A stretch of 41,196 bases of DNA, from the NCBI GenBank assembly GCA_018676675.1, contig JABHEG010000023.1, forward strand, positions 1 to 41,196, written 5' to 3'. The stretch comes from Lentisphaerota bacterium (GTDB lineage: Bacteria > Verrucomicrobiota > Lentisphaeria > Oligosphaerales > JABHEG01). This document shows, one piece after another, positions 34,801 to 41,196 of the stretch (its first letter is position 1; the number at the start of each line of letters is the position of its first letter). The position numbers and the translations under genes are program-made. Below the pieces are notes generated by a model, which saw only the letters and a program-made list of their open reading frames with translations, ran no database searches and was not told where the DNA came from.

Positions 34801-35084
34801 TCCAGAACGTCGGGCTCATCCTCAAGCAGCTGCAGGAGGGATGCCACTGCATGGTCGCAGAGCTCACCGGGTTGCCTGCAGCTGCATCTGCAGGCGATAC
34901 GCTCCTTGATGAAGCTCAGCCTGACGAGTTCGAACGTGCCGCTTGCGTTGGCTACCCGCGATTCGATCAGCCGGCCTGATCGCCGGAGGTCAAGAACGGC
35001 CCCCTCAGCCAGGAGCTTGAGCCCACGCCCCCAGTTCTTCTTCCCGGCCAGTCGACTAAGTTGTCTATGCACAGCAGAAGCCAT
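31821..35084 (-). CDS. SWIM-domain SNF2-family helicase
   Basis: A 1087-residue protein. The SWIM zinc finger is at 67-78 (C67-x-C69...C76-x-H78). Residues about 90-600 form a HepA/RapA-like accessory region. The SNF2 ATPase core has Walker A DEMGLGKT with K640, motif II LDEAQH (D734, E735), SYALLRRD, LTGTPVENSLSEVWSLFDF, and the C-terminal lobe VFSQFV, LSLKAGGTGLNL, HYDQWWNP and DRTHRIGQ. These proteins remodel nucleoprotein or RNA polymerase complexes. They are also components of several defence islands, but nothing nearby supports that role here. The start ATG has only a weak ribosome site. Confidence 0.95.
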   Translation of the reverse strand: MASAVHRQLSRLAGKKNWGRGLKLLAEGAVLDLRRSGRLIESRVANASGTFELVRLSFIKERIACRCSCRQPGELCDHAVASLLQLLEDEPDVLDFLERHDEAPATVFPPTDEEKPGTPPPQAPTPDGIRGPRQEALESLFGKSDRAARLELVIAGPLITMESRWRKARIEASISHRGKAYSGTNMKRLVELGHAAGDMQLRDFSPQEQQIMRFLVREADMVGTAFQATAYDMSDFLHTAAGFERLRTAGGQVRVHVQRADLVLTVKSNASGGLVTPGLRLPGRGLLPRAHVTHIAGRGGYWLGVDREFWWLPGVIPSPWLRFFLKGEPTELARAHLTELEELCTSAAFPAELVPAESAPELVSRTGRCKPVLCLDWHHKRISATLEFDYDGQRVKGPTPVILWERRRFVTRDDNAEKTSQRSLVSAGFASQREGMGERYTMEAPETIAAFLDTDLGRLGKSWLLYWTPGFSELRQRSGMLKMTVGQGEETPSWFELDCSLTDADDQPILWDDIRRPVMKGRQVVLLPSGAVVQIPKDRQRLLRLLLRRAVEHEGNRFRFGIYSALPLGEALSPYLSGVAGRWLTLRERLLSPAGRPAVPLPGRIREQLRGYQDEGVSWLRLLEECGFHGILADEMGLGKTVQALSIMAATRLRNDSSPPRPSLVVCPTSLVENWAVEAERFFPMMRTTTVRGSDRQPIISRAGSYDLLITSYALLRRDIAQYESIDLNYLVLDEAQHIKNPLTVNAKTCKALRADHRLILTGTPVENSLSEVWSLFDFLLPGFLGSRQEFREEYEIEDGLAENRVRTLAAHIRPFILRRTKTQVLQELPPKIEQVVYCELAPEQRLLYDRMHRHGQEMLYELRRGGWKDRRFELLSILLRLRQICCHPALLPQEIQNASRLNGAPSAKEELAREIILQALDDQHRVLVFSQFVGVLSLFRPWLEEMGIRYEYLDGSTRDRQERVDRFNSDSGIPVFLLSLKAGGTGLNLTGADTVLHYDQWWNPMVEDQATDRTHRIGQERPVTALKLVARHTIEERVLALQESKRELFDQLLSGAPTKLGELTAEDLEFLLLRGEEDSAREAAGQ

Positions 35085-35446
35085 TAGGTGTCCCAGGTTT
35101 TCCTATGACATCCACGCCATAGAGAAACGCGGACTATAGCTCCGGGGACGTGTGTTTGCGAGTGAGGAGCCGGCGAAAGAGGGTTCCCCTTGGTTAGGCG
35201 GGGGCGTGCTCAGTCAGAAATGGCCAAGCTGCCTCAACCGTCCTCAGGCAGATTGGTGCCAAGCTGCGCAAGTCAGTGTACGCCCTGACTTCGACAGCTT
35301 GGTACTGGTCCGCAGCGCGAAGCCGAGCGACGCAGGCATTCCTGAGGCCACCCCAGAGAGCAATGACCGCGCGGACGCGGTCGCTCCATCGGCAGGCGAC
35401 GCCCCAGGTCCAAGCACGAATCCTGGTGCGCGTGCCTGCCCGCCAG
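35085..35446. other. Intergenic region with inverted repeats
   Basis: Between the metG and SNF2 genes. It contains a perfect hairpin GACCGCG/CGCGGTC (35365-35382) without a T-run, and one copy of the 22-bp dispersed repeat (35285-35306). No gene is supported; short frames on both strands are compositional. Confidence 0.5.
35285..35306 (-). repeat. 22-bp dispersed repeat, copy 1
   Basis: Its reverse complement is identical over 22 bp to 41000-41021 (AGTACCAAGCTGTCGAAGTC and two more bases). Similarity continues weakly for about 15 bp on the downstream side. Confidence 0.8.
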
Positions 35447-37375
35447 CTACCCGACCGAAGCGCCCGTGGGCAGTTCGCCATCGACCGTCACAAGCTTGAG
35501 CGCTTTCCCGGACTTTGCCGCCAGAAGCATCCCATTCGATTCCACGCCCATGAGCTTGGCTGGTTTCAGGTTCGCCACCACCACGACCGTCGAACCGATC
35601 AGGTCGTCCGGCGCGTAGTACTTGGCAATCCCGGCGACGATCTGTCGTTGCTGAGCTCCGATCTGGACCTGGAGTTTCAGGAGTCTCTCAGAATCCGGCA
35701 CGACAGCGGCTTCGAGTACCTTGGCCGTCTTCATCGTGACTTTACTGAAGTCCTCGATGTCAATCAGCTCGACGACCGCTTGCGTCTTCTTCTTGGCCTT
35801 CTTTTGCTTGGGCTTGGGCTGAGCTGTCTTCTTCGTGTCTACTCGTGGAAACAGCGCCTTGATGTCGTCCAGGGGGCGCCCGGTGGGCAGGTTTCCCCAG
35901 GTCGACAGTCGTGCGACGTTGGGTTCCAGCTCATCGCCGGCGAGGCCCAAAGCCCGCCTGAGCTCAGCCATCTTTTCGGGCATAACCGGGTAGAGCAGCC
36001 CTGAGACGATACGCAGGCATTCCGCGCCGCTGTAAAGGGTCCGCGCCAGCGCTTCACGGTCGCCCTGTTTCGCCAGAGCCCAGGGGGCCATCTTGTCGAA
36101 GTAACGGTTGCCCTCACGGACAGCCGCCTGCACTTCACTGAGGGCCCGGTCCAGTTGCATGGCGGACAGGTAAGACTCCATGTGGCCAACTGCCCCGAGT
36201 GTAGCATCGACCAGATCTTGTTCATCAGGGCCCGCCGAGCAGGCGGAAGGGAAGGAGCCGTCGAGGTCGCGCCGGACCATTTTGATCACTCGGCTTGCCA
36301 GGTTGCCGAGGTCGTTGGCCAGATCCGCGTTGTAGCGTTTGACGAATGCCTGTTCGGTGAAACTCGCGTCTTGGCCCAAGGTCATTTCGGCCATCAGGAA
36401 ATAGCGGAAGGGGTCGACGCCGTAGGTTTCGGCCATGGTCATGGGGTTGACCACGTTCCCGGCGGACTTGCTCATCTTGCTCTGCCCGGCCAGCCACCAG
36501 CCGTGGGCGAACACGGCTTGAGGCAGCTCGACTCCCATGGCTTTGAGCATGGTTGGCCAGTAGACTGTGTGCGTTGTCAGGATGTCTTTGCCGATCAGGT
36601 GGTATGAGGCCGGCCACCACTTGCGGAAAGACTCCATATCCCCCGGGTATCCGATGGCGCTGATATAGTTCACCAGAGCATCAAACCAGACGTAGGTGAC
36701 AAAGTCGGCATCGAAAGGCAGCTCGATTCCCCAGGCGAGTCGGCTCTTCGGCCTTGAGATGCATAGGTCGCCCAGAGGCTTGCGCAGGAAACCGAGCGTT
36801 TCGTTGCGGCGGAAATCCGGCTGGATGAACGTCGGATTGTCGGTGATGTGCTGGATGAGCCAGTCCTGGTACTTGCTCATTCTGAAGAAGTAGTTGGACT
36901 CACGGATGCGCTCAACTGCCCGGTTGCAGCCCGGCTCCGGACACTTGCCGTCAACCAGATCCTTCTCGGTAAAGAAACGCTCGCAGGTGACGCAGTACCA
37001 CCCGTCGTAGTCGGCTCGATAGATCTCATCCCGGTCGTACAGATCCTGCAGGGCTCCCTGCACCACCTGCTTGTGGCGCGGTTCGGTCGTCCGGATGAAG
37101 TCGTCGTGGGTGATCTCGAGTTTCTCCCACAGTTCCTGAAACCGGACGACCGTGTCATCGCAGTGCTGCTGCGGGCTGATGCCATTCTTGATGGCTGCCT
37201 GCTGGACTTTCTGTCCGTGTTCATCCGTTCCGGTCAGGAAGAAGGTCGGGCAACCAAGCAAGCGGTTGTAGCGGGCCAGCACGTCGGCCAGAATGGTCGT
37301 GTACGCATGGCCGATGTGAGGCTTGTCGTTGACGTAGTAGATCGGAGTTGTGACATAGAACACGTCTGAACTCAT
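35447..37375 (-). CDS. metG: Methionyl-tRNA synthetase with C-terminal tRNA-binding domain
   Basis: A 642-residue class I synthetase. HIGH is at 20-23 (in KPHIGHAY). A zinc-binding knuckle follows near 127-150 (CVTC...CPEPGC). KMSKS lies at about 297-301 in GQSKMSKSAGN. The anticodon-binding helical domain is at about 360-510. A Lys-rich linker leads to a Trbp111/EMAP-like OB domain at about 540-642 (DIEDFSKVTMKTAKVLEAA ... KLMGVESNGMLLAA). It charges tRNA-Met. The order SNF2-metG-permease is co-directional but gaps are wide (362 and 89 bp), so metG may share transcription with the genes upstream. Confidence 0.98.
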   Translation of the reverse strand: MSSDVFYVTTPIYYVNDKPHIGHAYTTILADVLARYNRLLGCPTFFLTGTDEHGQKVQQAAIKNGISPQQHCDDTVVRFQELWEKLEITHDDFIRTTEPRHKQVVQGALQDLYDRDEIYRADYDGWYCVTCERFFTEKDLVDGKCPEPGCNRAVERIRESNYFFRMSKYQDWLIQHITDNPTFIQPDFRRNETLGFLRKPLGDLCISRPKSRLAWGIELPFDADFVTYVWFDALVNYISAIGYPGDMESFRKWWPASYHLIGKDILTTHTVYWPTMLKAMGVELPQAVFAHGWWLAGQSKMSKSAGNVVNPMTMAETYGVDPFRYFLMAEMTLGQDASFTEQAFVKRYNADLANDLGNLASRVIKMVRRDLDGSFPSACSAGPDEQDLVDATLGAVGHMESYLSAMQLDRALSEVQAAVREGNRYFDKMAPWALAKQGDREALARTLYSGAECLRIVSGLLYPVMPEKMAELRRALGLAGDELEPNVARLSTWGNLPTGRPLDDIKALFPRVDTKKTAQPKPKQKKAKKKTQAVVELIDIEDFSKVTMKTAKVLEAAVVPDSERLLKLQVQIGAQQRQIVAGIAKYYAPDDLIGSTVVVVANLKPAKLMGVESNGMLLAAKSGKALKLVTVDGELPTGASVG

Positions 37376-37464
37376 GGGTAGCGTTCCCTATGTATGTGTA
37401 AGCGCAAGAGTATGGTGTCGCGGCACGGTTCGGGTGCCGGCGGAGAGAAGAGGGGGAGAGGGGA

Positions 37465-38424
37465 TCAGTTGGTTCGACGCTCACCGACTTCGCGTTGCCA
37501 GAACATGAGGACGGCAAGCACGACGAACAGCGCCACGTACAGAATGATGTACACTCCCCCCAGAGCCACGTAGCGGAGCGGAATCTCCTTGCCGGCAGCC
37601 AACGCGTCAGCCATCCAAAACAGCTGCCAGTTCGGGATGCAGGCATAGAGCGAGGAGATCAGCCAACTTCCTTCGGCATGGCGTCCGAGGAGGTAGTCTG
37701 ACATCAAGCCGACGACGAACACCACCGAGCATATGACGAGGTTGCTGACCAAGTCAAAGCGCGTCGAGAGTGCTGTCGCCAAGGTCCCCATGGCCCAGAC
37801 GGCATAGAGAACAAGCACCAAAGCCGGAACGACATTCCAGGCGTAACCCACGCGTTCGCCTTCGACCGGCACAAAATAGATCACCACAAAAGCGATGGGG
37901 ATCACGATGAGCATGGAGAGGACCGCAGCCATCGGGAAGGATGACCGCGTGATGTAGTTGTGGACGCCGCCCAGAAGACAACTCAGCCCGATTGCCCCGA
38001 AGTAGATGGCCAGAACCGTATTGTCCAGGCGGAATTGGTCCTTCGCAACGCGCACTGCAATGATCGTGGCCAAACTGGCCAGGATACAGAACACAGCCAA
38101 TGCGGCCAGGATGCCGACGATTTTTGCGATGATGAAAAGGGGGCGGCGGACCGGTTTGGCCAGAAGGAGGAGGGCTGTGCCGTTGTTAATCTCTCGGGCG
38201 ATGGCATAGCTGGCGGACAAAACGGCCACCACCCAGCCGAACACCAGGGTCGTGGCCATGGCACTGTCCACCACCAGCTTGACCTGTTCGCGGAACACAA
38301 ACAACGTGAATACGGGGAAGATCCCGATCAGACAGAGCGCCGTGAGCAGCACGAGAAGATAGATGGGCTCACGGACCGTCTCACGGAACGTGTTCTTCGC
38401 AATCTGGTAGAGGCACGTAAACAC
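37465..38424 (-). CDS. ABC-2-type transporter permease
   Basis: A 319-residue protein with a GTG start and about seven membrane segments (near 22-45, 57-80, 105-130, 140-160, 165-190, 200-220 and 290-312). The family pattern is N-terminal NTFRETVREPIY and SASYAIAREINNGTALLLLAKPVRRPLFIIAK, typical of ABC-2/NosY-like permeases. The ATP-binding partner is not adjacent, which is unusual; it may be encoded elsewhere or the gene may be a remnant of a split operon. Substrate unknown. It follows the secreted-protein gene by 61 bp and precedes metG by 89 bp. Confidence 0.85.
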   Translation of the reverse strand: MFTCLYQIAKNTFRETVREPIYLLVLLTALCLIGIFPVFTLFVFREQVKLVVDSAMATTLVFGWVVAVLSASYAIAREINNGTALLLLAKPVRRPLFIIAKIVGILAALAVFCILASLATIIAVRVAKDQFRLDNTVLAIYFGAIGLSCLLGGVHNYITRSSFPMAAVLSMLIVIPIAFVVIYFVPVEGERVGYAWNVVPALVLVLYAVWAMGTLATALSTRFDLVSNLVICSVVFVVGLMSDYLLGRHAEGSWLISSLYACIPNWQLFWMADALAAGKEIPLRYVALGGVYIILYVALFVVLAVLMFWQREVGERRTN

Positions 38425-38485
38425 GTCTTTTCACCCAATAGATCTTGTCGCGAACGGGCGGGCGGCCTGGCTGGCCGAAGATGCC

Positions 38486-39112
38486 CTATCGCCCGAGTGT
38501 CCCTGTGGGAACAACGGAGCGCGGCGCGGCGATTGGTTCGGGAATTCCGCCCGGGGCGGTGGGGAGATCGACCCCGACTGGGGGCTGGCCATCAAATTCT
38601 CCCAACTGAATCAGGTAATCCATGTACTTCTTGGGCAGGCGGCGGTCCTTGGTCAACGTGGCCAGGGCCTCCGCGTTCTTCTGCCAGTCGTTGCTGGTGA
38701 CCAAGACCGTCGGATACCGGTCACGCAGTTGGTCCACAAACGCTGTCGGCGTGTAGTTGTCTCCGCCGACGAACAGCACGCGCTTGGGCTTCAGAAAATC
38801 GACGAACTCAACGTACTTGCCGGCCTCGATAGCCATCGCTTCCGGACCTGACGGGAGGAAGAACAGCTCGGTTGCGCCGCCCGTCGACGGGGAGATCAGG
38901 ATGATCGGCTGCTTAGTCTTGTGCTGGACCAGTTCTCCCAGCAGGCGCGACTTGGCGTAGTTCCCGGTGATCAGGAGCGTGTCAACTCGGTTCTTTGCTG
39001 ACCAATTCCGGAAGAATGTCATTCTGTCGAAGAAGCCTGCCTGGGCTTGCCCACAGAGCGCCAATCCCACCACCAGGACCAAACACCGCTGCCATCTGCC
39101 AGCTCTTGTCAT
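38486..39112 (-). CDS. Exported protein of unknown function
   Basis: A 208-residue protein. The ATG at 39112 follows GGAGGAG by 6 nt and yields a signal peptide (LVLVVGLALCGQAQA). The mature part has alternating beta/alpha motifs: DTLLITGNYAKSRLLGELV, PIILISPSTGG, KRVLFVGGDNYTPTAFVDQLRDRYPTVLVTS. This resembles the Rossmann-like cell-wall-binding-repeat-2 type of fold, but the match is loose. A promoter with an operator-like palindrome lies upstream. It leads the permease-metG group. Confidence 0.7.
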   Translation of the reverse strand: MTRAGRWQRCLVLVVGLALCGQAQAGFFDRMTFFRNWSAKNRVDTLLITGNYAKSRLLGELVQHKTKQPIILISPSTGGATELFFLPSGPEAMAIEAGKYVEFVDFLKPKRVLFVGGDNYTPTAFVDQLRDRYPTVLVTSNDWQKNAEALATLTKDRRLPKKYMDYLIQLGEFDGQPPVGVDLPTAPGGIPEPIAAPRSVVPTGTLGR

Positions 39113-39298
39113 CTCCATCTCCTCCATGCTCTTCACCGGCCCGTTTGCCACTCTCAGAAAAAAGTGATATCAGCCGTACAGCTGAGGCCTCTCGAATGAC
39201 CACTGTTCTCAGAACCGGTATGGTGCCGCCGAGAGTGGTCTCGGATCAGGTGGCCTCTGCCTCAGTACGACGGTTTCCTTTTTACGCGGACTGTCTAT

Positions 39299-39338
39299 AC
39301 TATACCAGATCGTCACCAAGAACGTCAACATAACGTTC
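39299..39338 (-). promoter_or_regulatory. Promoter with overlapping operator-like palindrome
   Basis: On the minus strand: -35 TTGACG (39328-39323), 18-bp spacer, -10 TATAGT (39304-39299). The inverted repeat GAACGT-N7-ACGTTC (39320-39338) covers the -35, the usual place for a repressor site. It probably serves the 39112 gene and possibly the permease and metG. Otherwise 39113-39496 holds no gene that I can support. Confidence 0.5.
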
Positions 39339-39496
39339 ATAGTCGGCCTCGCAAGCGTTTACAGTTGAATGGACAGGGCTCGCCGAGCGCCAACGCGGTT
39401 GGGCTCATCCGCCCTCGCCGTCCCCATCAACACGAAGCCGCTCGCAACCGGGCGTTACGGCGAGACTGGCGCAGGTATTCAGGTAGGATTCTCACG

Positions 39497-40408
39497 ATGG
39501 CAACGGTTCATCCTCTCCTTGACGTGACATCTGGTCGGCGTTCGCGTATGGCCATTTTTATGAGTGGGTCCGGAAGCAATGCTGAGCGCATCCTGGAACG
39601 CGTGGAGGCGAAGGAACCGGATGTCCCTTTCGAGGTCACTGCTCTGGTAACCGACGCTCCTGAGACGAGCCGGGCTCGGGATCTCGGCGCCCGCTTCGGG
39701 CTTCCGGTCGTGGAGAACGACATCCGCGCCTTTTACCGGGAACGGGGTGAGAGTCGTGTCTCGATCGCGACCCCCAGGGGACAGGAGATCAGGCAGGAAT
39801 GGACCGATGCTCTGCGGGCTCAGCTGGCGCCCTGTGGTGTAGACTTCGCTGTGTTCGCCGGCTTTGTGCCCCTCACGAACCTCACGGCTGATTTCCCATG
39901 TCTCAATGTGCATCCCGGGGATCTCACCTACCTCAGAGATAACCGCCGCTACCTTGTCGGGCTCCACACCGTGCCCATAGAGAGGGCGATCCTGGAAGGG
40001 CTGCCGGAGCTCCGAAGCAGCGTGATCGTGGCGTTACCTTACACCGGCAAAGGCGATGACATGGACAACGGACCAATTCTCGGGATCTCTCCCCCGGTCG
40101 CTGTCCTTCCCGGCGAGGAGACTCTGGAGGAGTTGGCCGCTGTCATGGCCGAACGCCCGGAACGCAGACCCAAGGGCGGATTCGCGGACCCTCTCGAACA
40201 GATGGCCGAAGCCAACCAGGATCGCCTGAAGGAAGGGGGCGACTGGATCGTGTTTCCGCGCGTGACTTTCGATTTCGCCGCCGGTCGCTTCGGCACAGAT
40301 GAGGCAGACCAACTCTATTACCGCCTCGGCTCAACGTGGCATCCTGTTGAGACCGTCGTCTACGGCGTCGAGGATCGGGAGATCATTTTCGCAACGGGGG
40401 CCGAGTAG
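39497..40408 (+). CDS. PurN-like formyltransferase
   Basis: A 303-residue protein; PurN itself is about 200-220. Family motifs are MSGSGSN (22-28) for phosphate binding, FAVFAGFVPL, the catalytic pair N137-x-H139 (LNVHPGDL), and D190-N-G-P-I matching the PurN D144 region. An extra region of about 80 residues follows the core. The reaction would be formyl transfer from 10-formyltetrahydrofolate, but the atypical length and insertions leave the acceptor uncertain. The ATG is preceded by TAGGA (8 nt). Confidence 0.8.
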   Translation: MATVHPLLDVTSGRRSRMAIFMSGSGSNAERILERVEAKEPDVPFEVTALVTDAPETSRARDLGARFGLPVVENDIRAFYRERGESRVSIATPRGQEIRQEWTDALRAQLAPCGVDFAVFAGFVPLTNLTADFPCLNVHPGDLTYLRDNRRYLVGLHTVPIERAILEGLPELRSSVIVALPYTGKGDDMDNGPILGISPPVAVLPGEETLEELAAVMAERPERRPKGGFADPLEQMAEANQDRLKEGGDWIVFPRVTFDFAAGRFGTDEADQLYYRLGSTWHPVETVVYGVEDREIIFATGAE

Positions 40409-40478
40409 AGCCGGTGCCAGCGCCCCAGTCACATGTGCCGCGGGACTGCTCGCGAGACCTGAGGAGGGCTCACAGACC

Positions 40479-40967
40479 ATGATGGACATGCCGATAACGA
40501 GTGGAATGGGACCGGTTGGGCTCGCAGCCCTGTTTGTGACGGTACTGGTGACGCTCATCCCCGTCGTCTTTATGACGATCACGATGTGGCAGCTCTTCGT
40601 GAAGGCCGGACTTCCCGGCTGGGGAGCCATCATTCCGTTCTATAACGGGTTCCTCTTCGTCAAACTGGCGGGTAAACCCGGGTGGTGGTTCCTGCTCATG
40701 TTTGTGCCCCTCGTGAACTGTGTCATTGCTCTCCTGCTCCCGTTCGGTGTGGCAAAGTGCTTCGGGAAGAGCGCAGGTTTTGCCGTGGGGCTTATCTTCG
40801 TGGGGATCGTCTTCTTCCCCATCCTGGCCTTTGGCAGTGCCGAATACGCACCGCCCAGCACCGAGGTCCTGGAGGAGGAGGAAGACGACGAGGACGACGA
40901 CGAGGAGGACGACGAGGACGTTCAAGAGGCGGTGGCCATCGCCGAAGTTGACGACGACAGCGTGTGA
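40479..40967 (+). CDS. DUF5684-like membrane protein with acidic tail
   Basis: A 162-residue protein. GAGGAGG precedes the ATG at 40479. Three to four membrane segments span about 8-125 (LAALFVTVLVTLIPVVFMT, WWFLLMFVPLVNCVIALLLP, FAVGLIFVGIVFFPILAFG), with the motif KAGLPGWGAIIPFYNGFLFVKLAGKPGW typical of DUF5684. The last 35 residues are an almost pure Glu/Asp tail with Val. Function unknown. It is 70 bp downstream of the PurN-like gene and probably co-transcribed. Confidence 0.8.
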   Translation: MMDMPITSGMGPVGLAALFVTVLVTLIPVVFMTITMWQLFVKAGLPGWGAIIPFYNGFLFVKLAGKPGWWFLLMFVPLVNCVIALLLPFGVAKCFGKSAGFAVGLIFVGIVFFPILAFGSAEYAPPSTEVLEEEEDDEDDDEEDDEDVQEAVAIAEVDDDSV

Positions 40968-40999
40968 TGTGATCGCCGATCCCGTGTGTCAGGAAGACT

Positions 41000-41021
41000 A
41001 GTACCAAGCTGTCGAAGTCAG
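41000..41021 (+). repeat. 22-bp dispersed repeat, copy 2
   Basis: Identical over 22 bp to the reverse complement of 35285-35306. Here it lies 32 bp after the stop of the DUF5684-like gene and just before a long imperfect palindrome. Confidence 0.8.
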
Positions 41022-41058
41022 AGTACACCTGATTGCCGCCATTGCGGCTGTGGGGGTG

Positions 41059-41107
41059 CTCCGCCGCCGGACAGGCATACCTGGGGTATGTCTTCCTGGC
41101 GGCGGAG
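41059..41107 (+). repeat. Long imperfect hairpin downstream of the last gene
   Basis: CTCCGCCGCC (41059-41068) pairs with GGCGGCGGAG (41098-41107), and CATACC (41076-41081) with GGTATG (41085-41090). There is no T-run, so it is more likely a mobile or regulatory palindrome than a terminator. The remainder to 41196 shows no gene. Confidence 0.65.
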
Positions 41108-41196
41108 TGAGCCCACACCACAAGGGCAGCAAGCGCTTCGCGCCGAGTCGGTTCCGCGCGAGAGCCGCCCCGCCGGGAAACGACGATGCTACGGCA

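Noticed and set aside
31821..35084. SNF2 helicase as part of a defence system
   Set aside because: SWIM-SNF2 helicases occur in defence islands, but the neighbours (prepilin, metG) give no support for such a role here.
35194..35481. 95-residue minus-strand frame between metG and SNF2
   Set aside because: It runs over the dispersed repeat and a palindrome and overlaps the metG end; composition is arginine-rich as expected from GC-rich noncoding DNA.
1..41196. CRISPR arrays, tRNA and rRNA genes
   Set aside because: No regularly spaced repeats, and no cloverleaf or rRNA-like sequence was found by eye.

Overview
The window looks like a chromosomal segment of a GC-rich, Gram-negative-type bacterium, most likely from the PVC superphylum (Lentisphaerota-like) or a neighbouring deep lineage. 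The pointers are a prepilin with the [18 protein letters not shown] leader and a C-terminal H-X9-DG motif, URO-D-family paralogues, a Cys-type sulfatase beside large secreted glycoside-hydrolase-like proteins, and a lipoprotein signal. This placement is inference from gene content; no rRNA or other phylogenetic marker is present apart from metG.

Layout. Positions 1-3290 hold the edge of a mobile element: a truncated D5/P4-type primase-helicase on the minus strand, an excisionase-like helix-turn-helix gene upstream of it, and a divergent small gene of unknown function with a hairpin-rich leader and a good terminator. Positions 3290-3443 contain a second terminator preceded by hairpins but no convincing gene, so a small RNA is possible. 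A zinc-ribbon membrane protein (minus) and a URO-D/methyltransferase-like protein (plus) follow.

Positions 6285-14408 are the most interesting part: eight genes on the minus strand, nearly all overlapping or separated by only a few bases, behind one recognisable promoter. In transcription order they encode a duplicated DUF350 membrane protein, a Ser/Arg-rich lipoprotein, a winged-helix-like protein, a transglutaminase-fold protein with an intact Cys-His-Asp triad, a degenerate adenylate-forming (ANL) protein, an intact PaaK-like ANL enzyme, a membrane-anchored SNase-like protein and a two-TM potassium channel with an RCK domain. I know of no described system with this composition. DUF350 (YjfL) proteins elsewhere sit with other conjugation-type ligases and membrane-stress proteins, so a membrane-linked peptide or acyl conjugation system is a reasonable hypothesis.

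Positions 14870-29465 form a second long minus-strand operon of seven genes: a DUF5060-type glycoside hydrolase, a URO-D-like protein, a TIM-barrel-like secreted protein, a PhoD-like phosphatase, a sulfatase, a cupin and a PHP-domain protein. It looks like a polysaccharide or sulfated/phosphorylated glycan degradation locus. Degenerate repeats separate the two operons. Another intergenic region (29466-29969) holds a 138-bp MITE with perfect 12-bp terminal inverted repeats and an 8-bp target duplication.

Positions 29970-41196 are more housekeeping-like: an Ala/Pro/Lys repeat protein, an H-X9-DG prepilin, a SWIM-SNF2 helicase, methionyl-tRNA synthetase, an ABC-2 permease, a secreted protein, a PurN-like formyltransferase and a DUF5684-like membrane protein. 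A 22-bp sequence occurs in inverted orientation at 35285 and 41000. No tRNA, rRNA or CRISPR array was seen.
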